From: Unio delphinus | Lineage: Eukaryota > Mollusca > Bivalvia > Unionida > Unionidae | Direction of reading: 5' to 3' | Assembly (NCBI GenBank): GCA_029339505.1 | Contig: JAQISU010000032.1 | Location: 5,518,001 to 5,582,000 of the forward strand | DNA: 64,000 nucleotides | Shown here: piece by piece, positions 39,351 through 53,872 of the stretch | Numbering within the stretch: the stretch's first letter is position 1 | How the letters are laid out: every line of letters begins with the position of its first letter | The notes under the pieces: generated by a model | Database searches by the model: none | Told to the model about the DNA's origin: nothing | The model's input: the letters and a program-made list of their open reading frames with translations, nothing else | Made by a program: the position numbers and the translations under genes

Positions 39351-42300
39351 CGTGCGTGTGTTGTTCCATGTGGATTGTTCTAACATCAATCCATCTGCTA
39401 AATAAATTATTCACATTATGTTAATGAGTCATGTTAACAGGAGTCTTGTAATACACTGTATCTCCATTAATCCTAATTGTGACAGATTTGAATGACCAGT
39501 TATCAAGCTTTTTGATACCTAACACAAAAAAAGAAATGATATGAAACAATTATTTTTTTTTTTGTCATTGCAATGCTGTTGTTTGCAACGGATATTGAGA
39601 GACTTAAGCTATCCACTCTTCTGATAGCACAGGTGAATTTTTTGATTTAGCAATGTATAAATAAAGATACTTTACCTGTTATTGCCATTTTATACATAAT
39701 GCATATAAACTTCTAAAGAAAAGAAATGTTTAATCCAAAACAACCTGAAATCTAAAATGCAACTTGAGACTACATGTTAGAAATTAAAAAGTCCTCAGGA
39801 AGAATTTTAAAAAGCATGTCATATTTTCTATAAACAGCTTTATTTTAAATTTACCATGTACATATCTAGTTCATTTTATAGTTATTATGTGTCGGAGTGT
39901 GTTGCACTCTTAGAAAATTAAACTACAATTCAATAAGGCTTACACATTAAACTTAGTCTTATATGTTTGTCACTATTTTTTTGTTTGTTTGATTAGGATT
40001 TTTAGCACTACAAGGGTTAAGTTAATGTGTATGATAAGTTGTTCTTACTCAGAGGACTTACTTTAAGGACCCTTGATGTGGAGGAAACTTGATAATCAGA
40101 GGACATGCTTTAAATACTCAATATATTCAGATAGTGCTTTAAGAATATTTTATGTTCCTATTATACAACCTGCAGTGTGGAGAGAGCTGGAGAATATGAG
40201 GACTTACTTTTGGGACTCTTATGTTCACATTATATAACCTGCAGTGTGGAGAGAGCTGGAGAATATGAGGACTTACTTTAGGGACTCTTTACGTTCACAT
40301 TATATAACCTGCAGTTTGGATGTAGTAGGAGAATAAACGGCTTTGCTTTAAGGACTTAAGATGGTGTTGGCATATTGTGACTTATGTTGTGGAAGTATCT
40401 GAAGGGTTCAGAGAAAACCACTGATCTTGAATTCACAATTTTTAAAGATTTTACCAGTAAGCAGCTGTTGCTGAGGTTAAAAGCAAGTTTGATACCACCT
40501 AGCCATATAGGTCTTTTACTTGACTCGACTTTTGGAATATTGGCAAAAATATGCTTGCTTGTCATCTGTTCTGTCTTCCTATGTAGGATCGTGATGCTGA
40601 CCGTGAGCGAATACGTCTGTTAATGGAGGAGAATGCTCAGCTTCAGTTTGAAAAGAAGAGCAGTATGAATGAAAGCACAAACCTTGAACAGGAACTGGAA
40701 GCCACTAAATCTCGGATGGCACGTAAGTAACAAAAAACATTATTTGTTTTAAGATAGTTGCCAACTGTCCCATTTTATTTCCGTATTTTTTAAAAGAAAT
40801 TCCTAGGAATTTACAGTTTAGAAAGGGTATATGACAGAAATGTATCTCGTGTATTTAGAAATAGTTCCACAATATGATTGGTTTGTTCAAAATCAAGGCT
40901 ACCATGCCTGTCTTTATCCGCCATATTTGATTTCACAAATGGTTACCACTGTTACAGTATCTCATCTTCGTAATATTCAACTTCTAATCATGTTCAGTAG
41001 GAAAGTAAAATATTCAAAATGTTCTCCAGAAAAAAGAGAAGAAAACAACTGGAAGAACAATTGTGCCATCTTGTGTAGATTTGTGAAACCATCTATTAAA
41101 GGTAAAAACTTTGCATGGAGGCGCCTGTGAAATACAAGAGAATGAAAAAGATAATAAACATCAGCTTGTAGCTTCATCATAAGCAAAACAGCCTGAATTT
41201 ACGACATACCGTATTTTCCGGCCTATTTTGTCATGAATTTCATGACTTTTTCAGCAATTCATGAATTCACGCCACATGCAGAAAATTTATGAATTCCCCA
41301 ATTCTCACTTATTTAAATATTTAATAAATTAAACGATTTCATGTTAACTTGTGTTGCTGGTGATTTATTTTGCACATGTTTTCAAGACAGTAAAATGACA
41401 TAGGAACACTCGTATGCTTGAGCAAACAGTTCATTAAGAAAATCACAGTATTGAAATCATCAATTAAAGTTGGTATATTGGAATTGATAATGAGTGTAGA
41501 AAAAAACATGGTGTGGGAAAGGCTCCTATAAACATCCTATGTCTGAGTGTGTTGCACTCTTGCACTTTCTGATCTAATTTGGCACCCGAAAAGAACATGG
41601 TGCCCGTCCAAAAGGTACCAGTGTGCAACACATGCATCTTTGACATTAAATAGTTATGTAAGGCGCTGTCCTACTTTACTGATGGTTATAGATGCTGCAA
41701 ATAGTTACATATGCATTAAAATCAGTATTTGTCCCAGAAAATCAGTATTTTTGTCACAAGCAGTCAGTATTTTTGTACTCGGGGGTTGGCAGCTATGGCT
41801 TTAAACTTGTAAAATATTCATCCTTTGATTTTTAAATGTTTTTTGTCCTTGAATTGATTGCTCTAATGGCCTATTGGTTAGAGTGTCTGTCTTGAAAGCG
41901 GGAGGTCATGGGTTCTAACCCCAGCTGAGTCATACCAAAGACTTACAAAAATGGTAATAACAGAAGCCTAGCATGGCTGTCAGCATTAAGATGATAGTGT
42001 TAAGACTGGTTGGCCTGGTGTCAGGATAATGTGACTGGGTGGGACATCATGCTACATGTCTGTGGCATAATGCCCCAGTACAAGGCATCACTATAATCTG
42101 TCACACTGCAGACATCATAGCGATGTGACTGAAAAATTGTTAAAGCTATGTTAGAAATCCTAATTTCACACACACACACACACACACCTTTAATTATATT
42201 TGATCACAGATTTAAGTAAAATATTGAATGAATATTTTGTGTTTTAAACTCTTTCTGAAAAAAAAACATTCATTAGGAAATGTTAGGATTTCTTTCAGTG

Positions 42301-45300
42301 TTAAAACCTCTACGGCTACTTAGGGGTTGGGGTTGTTGGGAGAATTTCCTTTATTGTTCAAGGTACCATCACTTGTGGAGAAGAACAGCCCTGATTAATA
42401 TTGGTGTCAGGATAATGTGACAGGGTGGGACATGATGCTTCATGTCGGCAGCATGATGCCAGAGTGCTAGGCATCACTATTAACTGCCACACTGTAGACA
42501 TCATAATGATACGACTGAAAAATTGTTAAAGCTATGTTAAACGTCCAAATCACACACACACTCGTATTCAGCTTTTTTTTCTTTTTCTTCTAAAGCATTA
42601 TCTTCTTCCTCTTTTCATTGTGATCAGATGAAGTCAATTTGGATTTTAGTAGAAAAAATTCTGTGAACCATTCTCGCACATACAATTATTGTTTTGGGCT
42701 TTTTTTTTTTTAAAAAATTAAATTTCTGTGCCAATGTAAATTGATATACGCTAAATTTCCTTCCCTTTGAAAAAACAATCAGAATGAAAAATACACAAAC
42801 TCTAGTATTTTCTGTTTCATTCTTGTGTAGGAAAACTTCTAAAAAGAGCTCAGTACAAAGAGATCAGTGTGAGTAATAGAAATTGAAGTTGCAGTTAATG
42901 TTGAGTAGATCTGAGCTTATGCTCTTTGTTTTTATTTTAGGGATTGGAGGGTCACTATCGGAGCAGATCCATGAAACTACAAATGCAAAGATTCTACGGC
43001 TGGAACTTGAAAACCAGCGGCTTCAACAGAAGCTCGAAGATATGCGTGAAAGTGCACTGATTGAAAACACAACACTTAATCTTCAGCTGGAGAAAGAAAA
43101 TCAGAGACTTTTGAAGAAAATTGACAAATTACAAGAGACAACGAAAGAAAGCCAGCAAAAGTGTATTGAACTTGAGGAGAAGAATAAAGAACTAGTCACT
43201 GTAAAGACAGAATTAACACATACACTTGATATAGTGAAGGAGAGCAGTGATAGACAGATAAAGGAACTTGAACGTGAGAATGATGACTTAACACAAACAG
43301 TAGAGATTATTAGGGAAAGAAATGAGCAGACAAATGATTCAAAATTAAAGGATTTAGAACGAGAAAATAAAAGACTTCATGAAACAGTTTCAACCAAAAA
43401 CCAGCAGTTATCAAAATTCGAGTTTGAGAATAGACAACTTCAGAAAACATTCCAGAAATCCAAAGAAAGTGCAGATAAGATAGCAGGATTAGAACATGAG
43501 AATGCTAATTTAGAGAAAGAAAATAGTGAATTACATAAAAGGCTTCAAACATCAGAATTGACTTCTGAAAAGTATGACAAACTTGAACAGGAAAATTCTA
43601 ATTTGGAGATAGAGAATAAAAAATTGCAAAGAACTGTTCAGAGTTTGCAGTCTGCATTACAGAAGAAAGAACATTTAGAACAGGAACACATAAATCTTAC
43701 AGTGGAAAATCAGAAGTTGCAAAGGACGTTGGAAAGTATGAAGGAGTCTTCAACAAAAATAGTGGAATTAGAAAATGAAAAGGATTTGTTAAATAGAGAA
43801 ATTCAGCAGTTGACAAGGTCTTTAGAAGCTCAAAAGTCTCAGCGAACCAAGTTGGAGCATATGGAATTAGATTTAATGGATTTAGACAATGAAAATCAAA
43901 AATTACAAAAGACTTTGGAAATTACAACGAAAAGAGTAGAACATCTTGAAAAGGACAACAGTCAACTTGAGAGTGAAAATGAAAATTTGCTGGAGAAAAT
44001 AGAGACTATGAAATATTCTCAAAAAAGGTTGGATGAATTAAATAAGGATAATATGGAGTTGGAAGAGCAAATTCAGAGGATTGGAAAAGAAAAATCATTC
44101 CTTGAAAAAGAAAATAAGAAATTGAAAGTATCAAATGAGACAAAGGAGACGGCACTAGAGGAATTGAGGGAAAAGTATAATTCTCTTGACAAAGATTATA
44201 AAAACTTAAAGAGATTCTCAGAAGTTCAGAAAGACACAAGTGTCAAAGTGAAAGACATGGAAAAAGAACATAGAGATTTAATCCAGCAGGTCTCTGTGGA
44301 AAAGAAAACGGTGTCAACATTGAGAGAGGTAGGCAATTAACTTTTTTGCCTCCATCTGTAAAAAAAAATCAGGTATTCAGATTTCTCAAGGGATGCAAAA
44401 ATGTTTGGATAAATTGGATATTAGTAATACGGTTTTTATTTTATTTTTTTTATAAGTTTTTTTTAGGTTATACATGAGGTTTTAGCTAAACCATAAATAT
44501 AGCTGAAAGAACTTGGTATAATTTAAGTTCTTCTATATTTTCAATAATAATAATATTGTTATTATAAATGAAAGTTATGTCATGAGAAGAATTCAAATTA
44601 ATTCAGGATATAAAAATGGCAAGTAGCAGTTGTTGTGAATGGATTATTGTTTACAATTGAGACAAGATAAAGAGGACCCAATTCTTTACCATAGAACCAG
44701 TGACAAAACAATTTTTCCCAACATTTTGACAAGAAGCATAGTTCTGATTTAACATATGTTACTTAGTTTAGGTGCCAACTTTCATTTTAGGCATGGAGCC
44801 AAGTAATGTCCATGTAGAATGACCTATGAGGTACAAGAAATTGGAGTAACCAGATTTTAATAAAAAAAAAATATTTCCATTTAATGAAACATAGATACAG
44901 TTACATCATTTAAGAAATGTATAGGGATGACTTACATTGGTCAGAAGACAACTATGTGATTAGACACAGTTGCATTTATTTCTGTATAAACTGTATAAAG
45001 AACTACTTTATGCTTCTATAAATAGCATCACATGCAAAGTAACTAATATAAACACCAAGCCAGAAGGCATACACACTACATACCTTTGAAATTATATAAA
45101 ATAACGGTGGGTTTAGTTTTTGTTTAGAAATTTAATAAACTGATTTTACATAATTAAATAACAAATCTTGATAACCTTTCTGAAGATAAATAATTCTTGC
45201 TTTGATTAGGTTTTAAGAAAGGAGGGTAAACTCAAAATCTGCCAATAAGTACATTTGGACTATGGTATATGGCACTTTGACTGCAGCTGATAATGAATTT

Positions 45301-48300
45301 AAAATTAGAGGTAAATAGATATAGCGATTGGGAGGAGGATGGGTTCAATTAAATTCACAGTCCTACAATGTAAGACGCCGACCTTGATAGTTACGCTATG
45401 TGCAGGAGAAAAGATCCTGCTACTTCCCCCATCGTAACTGTCCTGGTCGATGTTTTGCACTGTTTGACTATTAGTCCTCCATCACAATAATCATTTACCA
45501 TTAGTTTCAATTTCATTTGTAATTAGCCCCTTTAGGTAGCCTAAACTATTAATAAACAGGAAAATAGACTTTAAGAAACGAAGATTGGTTACTCGTGTGT
45601 CTGGACAATATTGATTCAGCCAAGTCGCAATGAACTCATGAGAGCATAAATCAAAGAGTCATTCGTATGTCATACCAAACAACACATCCCTTTCTTTGAA
45701 TATTGAATTTATACTCAGATCACATATGTCAATTTAGATAATAGATTAAGACCATGCTGTGGAATGTTCATAACCTTAGATTGCCTACCATTGGTAGAAT
45801 AATTTCTTTTATGTTGACATAGCTACTATGTTGCAGACGGAGAAGCCCCTGTTCTATAAATAGCTTACTAACAGACACACTTGACAAGAATTCATATGCT
45901 AAAATAAAGCTGTAAAATTGAGTGTAAACATCTTTTTTTTTAAATTTAAAAAATAATAAATTATATTTTTTTATACAGAATTGCAATTATAATGGTTTTA
46001 TGTTGTGATTTTCTGATTCTATTATGGTATTAAGTATCAATTTGCCAACTGATGTAGCTTACTTAATGCCCTTCCGGAATTATTTGCTATGTAATTTTGC
46101 AACTGACAGTTTTTATATCACAATAAACTGAGAATAAATGACATTAAATCTCTTAATTAGAATCCTTTAGGAGAACAAAAAAGTGCTTCCATCACTCTGA
46201 TAATGTAAAGGTGCACAGAAGTGCTTGAAGTATTGTGATATTCAGGCCTGCTTAAAATCAATTCAGGTCTTACATGGGTGCAACAATATTACTTCAACCA
46301 CTGGTTTTGATCTGCAAGAAGCTCCTACACATACCCCGAATCTATTGATTTTGTTTCAGGACCTAGTTAATGAAAAGATCAAGACCCAACAGCTAACTAA
46401 TGAGTTGGAACGTCTAAATGGTGAATTGGAAAAAGTTGGCATCAGCCGAGAGAAGCTGATCAGGGCAGAGCACTCTCATGATGACAGGTAAGTTGCATTA
46501 TCATGTAGACTGCTGTCATTCTTGAAGTATAATTGTCTGATGAGTAGAACACAAACCTATGAAAATTGTTGGATGAAACAAACTATGCAATACATCTCTC
46601 CCTTGATAACTCGTGCACAGCGGGGTCCACAAACCAAGACTGCACTCTAAGTGAGGGCAATAGTTACTGAAGGACCTCCACAAATTAAAAAAATTTATCG
46701 AGAAAACCGCAGGGGGAGGGATTGGAAACTTGGATGTTTAATGACTGAATCCTCATTTTACAATCACATCAATAATAATTGTTAATAATGCGCATTTCTA
46801 ATGAAGTTGTTCATTATTCTGTATAAATAACATTTATTTTCAAAATGTCAACATGCAAAAGATAATTAAAATTGTTTTTAACAACCTTTATGTGTATGCA
46901 AAAACGCGTATTACATCACTGCTTTTTGTTTTGTTGATTAGTCTGATTCTCAGAGTGGTATTTAATAGTAAACTATCATGTCTGGAGTTGAATTAACTGT
47001 GAACTAGACAAACTGTTGATACATCACCAAACAAGATTACTTTTTTTAAAAAATCTAATGACATTTATTTTGTTTGACAATCGCCTACGTCAAAACAAAA
47101 AGAAATTATTGTTAAAGTAGTACAATATTGATATCATGATTTCATTGAAAGTAATAGTGAAGCTTCTTATCATCCATGAGGATATCTTTAATTGCCATTT
47201 CAGGCATTCTCTAAAAACCGCTTGACCACAATGGTCCGTATTTGTGAAACAAAGCTCTTTATTGAATTATTCATTTCACTTGGTTGCCTTGCTATCTTTC
47301 ATCACAGTTATGAACGAGTTGGTTAATTTAAGGTAGTTTATGTTAAAGACATAACAACATTTATAACCATGTTCGACTGATCAACTGAAGTGAGTTCACC
47401 CAAGATACGAAAAGGACCGCTTGAATTCAAGTATGTCAGTTTTGAGTGCCTTTATCTTTTCTTTTATTCCACCTCCTTTAGTTGTTTCAACCGACATAAT
47501 TAATGTGATAATACAAACTTTATTTCAGTGCAACAACACAACAAATTCTTTCCCAAGTCATTTATCATAACATGATCAGTACTTAATTAGGTTCTCAGAG
47601 AAATACTAGAGACATAACAGTTACAGTAGATTGACACATTTTACATTTAAATACACATTGCATTTGTGATGATTACACATAAGAGGTAATTAAAGGTAGA
47701 ATTAAAACACAAATTTCCCTTAATAAAAATGATTTCATTGGCATTTTAATCATTTAAATAATAATGTACTGCCTACACTAGGCATAAGTGACATTCTCAT
47801 GGATCAAAATTTCCTTGAATATCTATAATTATGATGTACTTAAAAATTTGCTTCTGGAAAATTTACTCCAACCAAATTCACAAATCATACAACTAAAATC
47901 TGTTAGGAGTAAGAATTATCTAAAATTACCAACTGAACTATCCCCTTGGTAAAAGTGATGCTATTCCAAAAGGAGCCAGTTATCCATTACTGTTGAAGTG
48001 TATTGACTGAACTGTCATTTCAGATAAAAAAAAGAATTTTTGGGTGTACAGCATGTGGTTACAACTTGTGGTTATAAACAGATTTGTATATTTTTTCTTA
48101 TTTCTAAAGCTTGAAGACTAGAAAATAAGGATGTACAAAGAATAATGAGTCAAACTGTAAAGTATTACAAAGACCTGTGCAGGTTGTGCTCAGTCTGTAT
48201 TTTCTTCTAAAAATATTTCAAGCCATACAATTATTACAAATCCTTTTAAATAAAATGTGATAACACTGGTCCGCTGATATGTTTCCAGTTAAGCTAGATT

Positions 48301-51300
48301 TGTGAAAATAACACCACTATTATAATCATAAAATTGTCAAATACAAGATTTGTATCACCTAATTATATGAAAGAACATGGAATGTTTGCTATGTATCTTG
48401 TACTATGTTCAAAATGCATTTGGAATAAAAACAAAACATACATAGTTTGCCAAATTAATAATAATAATAAGATTTCATGTGATTTGACTGGTAATAGTAG
48501 TTCTGCATACAGCAATTCAGGAGTTAGGGTCAATTTTACTTTAAATATAATTTGTCTTTTACAGCATTGGATTGTTATTCTGATAGGCCAATACTGAATT
48601 TATTTGATTGAATCTTCCTGAACCTGCTTGTCTCTCTGTAGAGGACTATTAAATATGATACAGGCATATAATATACCATAGTACCTTTCAAGATATTCAT
48701 GCTAATAATCGTGGACATACCATCTCCTGTTGAAATTGTAATATTAAGCAAAGATTTGGTCTAAATTCAGTGTAAGAGAGCATTTGTATGCTCCCAATAT
48801 GATGGCATTTAGCACTTGCTTTGACTAATCTAAGGAACTTTATTTAATTATGTTTTGTTATTAATTTCATTTCCATAACTCCATAACCAATTCACCTCAT
48901 GATTTAGCAGTATGGTGTCATATATTTCTCTTCTCTCACTACCATACCTCATTGATCAGACAATAGTTCAGGAATTAGGATGGTATTTATACAACCAGCT
49001 GAGTGTTGTAATTACCATCTTTCTGTCTGCCTATTTTCACCCTTTTTCATTTCCAGACATTCTCTTGAGTTCTACACCATCTACTATTAACCAAACGTCT
49101 TCAATAGGTTGAATTTGGAACAAGGAAGAAACCTAACAATTTTCAGCTAAAGTTAGATGCATGGTCAAGGTTATAGAGACTGAAAAAAGGAAAATGTTTC
49201 CCACAGTAGGCTTATTTGTATACCAGATACATTGATCCAATTTTGTAAATAGCTTGCATTTGGGGTAAGAAACACAACTATTGGTTTTATGGTAGAAAAA
49301 AGTTAAAAGGTCAATGGCACCTGAGGACAAAGAAAAATTAGAAATCAAGCTTTTTAATTTCTATGCCACATTTCTTAACTAAACTTTGTAGATGGTTTTA
49401 CGAGTTTAGGCTCTAAAAAAAATGGTAACAAAGAGTGAAAACAACAAGCTTTGTAAAATTTAACAAATAGTTTATTTCAAGAATCAAATCCAAAAATAAT
49501 CTAAGAATAATCCACAAATTAAATTACAAAAGTCCTAGTAATGATGTTCTAATAGATATAAGTTTGAGACCTGTTGGAAAATCCAAGATGGAAGACAATG
49601 ATGTATGCTGAAGTCTGTTATGTTTTTATCTATAGTTTCTTGTAGAATCACAAGATTTAACACTGCTGTTTTGATAATGTCTTTGTCCAAGAAATTTGTA
49701 TAAGTACATTAAATATTTCCAGAGATACAAATTAAGTCTTTAAAGTCAAAATGAACTGAGGAATTATTAAAATGGATTCAAAAACTTGGCTACAACAAAA
49801 GAAAATAACTTAATGTCATTTGTAAAAACCCAGAATGAACTATTTTTCACTAAAAGAAAGATTATATCATATTCTAATATGCAGTTATGAAAAACATCCC
49901 AGAATTGCAAAATCACCAGGGGAAAAATGAGTCACGTGATCATTTATATCACATACTTCTAATATGACCCTGATGGGAACCAATCATTTTAAAATTAAAA
50001 TGAAACTTTGTTTACATGGTTTCTATTAACCTTAAATCAAGGTCAGGATCTAGGTCAGCGTTACTTGTTTACCGAAGAATAAACATTATCTCTAGTGAAT
50101 AAATTTACATTACAATAGCATGTATTAAAAAATAAAAAGAATTTAAAACCTTCAAACTGTATTAAATTAAAACAAATATATCAAATCAAATATATATAAC
50201 AATGGCTTGCTTTTGCCACAAGAAAGACGCATTGATTTTGGTTAAAAATTGACAGCAGTCAGAGGGACATCATGAAAGAAAGCTGTTTTCACAATTAATT
50301 TAAGTTTTATGCCACAAATCATGACCATGGTTGGCTTGCATTTGAGGCAAAATTTGCAACTGTAGATTTGATGGTCAAAAGGTCAAAGGTCAAGGTCACC
50401 AATACTGAAAGGAGAGTAAAATCATTCTGTAATACTATTGAGTTAAATGCTACAATCACACATCACCATAAGGAAGAATGCAAACCTTCTTGCTATGCCT
50501 TTACCAATTCACCACATGTTGGAAATACATGTATAATATTATCACATAGTCCCTTCTCTCAAAACCACCCCTTCTGCCAGTTTCGGCCCTAGTGTGTGGC
50601 CATCGGTGTCACTAATTTTATTTTTAATACAGATACAATTTTAAAGTTTTTGGTTAAGTTTTTGTTTTCTTCTTCACATATTTCCATAACCAATTCATTT
50701 CCTTTTTTGAATACATCATCATACTCTAACCTTTGTGTATATTACTACTGCTAATCCAGAGTCAAGTTCAAGATTGGGGCCATGGGGTCAATATATATGG
50801 CTTGTATTAGTTGAAGCTTTGATTCCATTACTAATGTTTTTATGAATGTTTTAACTAATTTGCAATATATGTGGAGTATTGTAAGATACCATACTTTATA
50901 TTTTCCCCATAACTACTCTCTGGGGTATACCCCTGGAAAGGACCAATGAAACTAAGTAGGACATGTTTTGGTTAATTGTTTTAAAATATTCAAATAACCT
51001 CTAACTTAATTCACATGAAAGTTTGGAATAAGATATGATCTCATTCTTTCATTTAACCCTACACTTTTGATTTCTAATAGATATGTCCCAATGAAGGGCT
51101 GTTTGGTCAAAAACTAGGATTAGTAACTTTCTTTGGGTTACAGTTTTTGTACTCTATTTGGATTATATAATTCCTTACATTTGATATTATTCCTGTGAAT
51201 GCCTCTGGTCACAGTTATGAGGTCAAACCCTTGATGTATCGAGGGGGGTGGGGGTATTGTGTTTCTATTAAACATGGTTCATGTTATGGTAGCATTATAT

Positions 51301-53822
51301 CATTCTTAGACATAAAATAACTTTTTTAATTTTTGGCATATCTTTCATTAAATAAGTGATTATGCAATAAATTACTTAAGCCCCTCTCAACATAGACTTT
51401 GGTTTTACTGATGTAGATAATTTGTTACATTTTTGCATATATCTAAAAATCTTGAAATTTATTGGTCAAAAGAGGAAAATCAACAAAAAACATTTTTACT
51501 ACTGTGATTGTGTGGAGATAATGTAAGACCATACGTTTATAATGCTTAAATTCTTAAGAATAATTTTCTTTAATAATGGTTAAAAGAAATTACAGGCACA
51601 GTAAAACCTGTCTAAAAGAAACAGGGTACAGGACAAATGTTCTTTGTATGGTAGGTTGGCTTGATAAAACAAAACATTCCATATAAAAACTGACTGAACA
51701 AGGTATTGTGATCCACTGTATAATGAGGGAGCGTGCACACGCACACACACACACAACTGTATCATCTGCACAGTGACTGAATATGTCTAGTACATGTATG
51801 GAATTAGCAGGCAGTAAACATTATCTATTAGTACACTATCATGCAAGCTAGACCTCTGTGGACATACTGTTTCTATGACAAGATAAGAAGACCATATTTG
51901 CAAATCCTTAGGCAATTACTTCTGTTATATAAAGTGATTTGGAAAAGGAAATAGTGTTCTTGTGTTTGTGTTAAGCATTTGACCACTATATAAGGTGATT
52001 TGGAAAAGGAAATAGTGCTGTTGTATTTGTGCTAAACATTTGACCACTATATAAAGTGATTTGGAAAAGGAAATATATACTCCTCATTGATTAGATGACC
52101 AAACCCTTCACTGGGACATAACCTTTATGAAATATAAAAGGATTTGCAATGGGGATCACACAGAAATCTCCATTGTTGGCAGGTGTATGCTATATGAGGG
52201 TGTTGTTTAAGGCTGGTTAACATGTAATGCAGGATTTTTCTTCATAATATTAGTTTGAATAGAATTAAAAAAAACATTGTGTTACGTGCTTAAGCTCTAA
52301 TAAGCAGCAACACAGAAAGAGTGAAAACTAACAAGCTTGTATAAATTGAACAATAAATTTTATTAAGTACAATTATTTTCATAAAATAAATGAACGTACA
52401 GTTTTAGAGAATCAAATCCAACATTAATCCAATATAGAATTCACAAAAATAATCCACTAATGGAATTGTAAGAGTCCTGATAAATAAATGTTCTAATAGT
52501 TCCAGGTTCGAATCTTGACGATGTAATCCAAAATGGCTGACAATGTCACGTGATGCAGTTCTTGTTTAATTTATCATCCACATGAATTATGAGCACATGT
52601 TTTCTCCTCCAAATAGATAATAAATCCTCTTTCTTCAATGAATTGACACAAAGTCCAGAACAAGATAATAAAAATTAAACTCAAACATGAATACACAACT
52701 GTTCATTTTAAAGCCCAAAATTCTACTGAATTGTTCTATCCCAAACAAGTCTATATAACTTGTTTTTCTTAAGTAAACAAGTGATCACATGATCTTTCTA
52801 GAAATTCATGGAAGGTCACTACCTTCAGCAAGTCACGTATTCTAGATATGTCCTACACCCCAAGAACTAAAAATAAAAGTTATCCTTGAAATTAACCAAT
52901 AGTATTAAAGACCTGTTTATCAATCTAAAGCAAGGTCAGATAAAGAGGTAACCAAGCCAAGGTCAGCCTGTTTACAACTAGAATCTAAGTCAGTCTGAAC
53001 TTTCTAGAAAAAATCCCCCAATTAATGAATATTAAACCCTAAATGACAAATTTGGATTTAACAATTAAAAAATAAATAATTTAAATCCAATAGCCGTAAC
53101 AATTGATTATTCTGTTTTTTGGTACTGAATGTAAATATCATTTATTTCTTATTAGATTACCAGGCTGTAAAGCCTTGCATTCTTCATCCATTCTGCATTA
53201 TGCATCTTGCATGGCCCATGTCACCTATTATATGTTGCCACTCTGGAGCCCGTATTTCTGATGCAGTTTCATTAAAACTTGTAACACAGGTTTATAGATA
53301 ATGATTGAAATCCTTGCATATTAATAACCTGCTCTGGTATTGGATTATTGAACCTTGTTACCACTCTGGAGTCTGGAGGCTATATTTCTGATTCAGTTTT
53401 GATTAAATTGGAATGTATTGCTTAACTCATTAAGATTTCAGATAAGTTTAGTAATGAGTAAGGCCTGTGCATAATGATGAGATGATCTTGCATCTGATTG
53501 GCTGACCTTGTCAGTACTCTGAAGGCCACATTTCTGATCCAGAACTGATCAGTCGTGGAATATAATATCTCAGATGAATTTGATAATGAGCAAGATGTTA
53601 ACATACTGATTAAATTACCTTGCATCTAATTAGATGAGCTTGATATCCATCTTGAAGCCATATTTTCTGGTCTGATTTTCCACCCTGCAAGATAGAAGCA
53701 TTTGGATGTGAACTAGAATAAGAAACTTTGTTGATACACACACCCAAAGAACTTTTGAAGGAACATAGTTGTATAACAAGTTCTGACCATATGTTATTAG
53801 GATTTTATGTCTTACCATTATT

Positions 53823-53872
<50 letters not shown>

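Larger units (their letters stand above)
38173..40586 (+). other. CCDC88: Intron, 2.4 kb
   Basis: Contains SINE-B fragments (38378, 38918), (TA)n and (TG)n microsatellites, a SINE-A tail remnant and a 70-bp tandem repeat. Confidence 0.85.
40723..42940 (+). other. CCDC88: Intron, 2.2 kb, phase 1
   Basis: Mostly filled by one DNA element (about 40752..41798) and two SINE-A copies. An exon-like 38-bp segment at 42831..42868 is discussed in the findings. Confidence 0.85.

Noticed and set aside
40831..41130. 99-codon + strand frame
   Set aside because: It lies inside the DNA element with TGCCAAC ends; no transposase or other domain was recognised.
42883..42940. In-frame ATG upstream of the giant exon as a start codon
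   Set aside because: TTTATTTTAG at 42931..42940 is a strong acceptor, and the phase-1 join to 40722 restores the Girdin reading. The 19 residues before it have no similarity to the family.
44006..44239. Minus-strand open frame in the giant exon
   Set aside because: Antisense shadow of the coiled-coil coding sequence.
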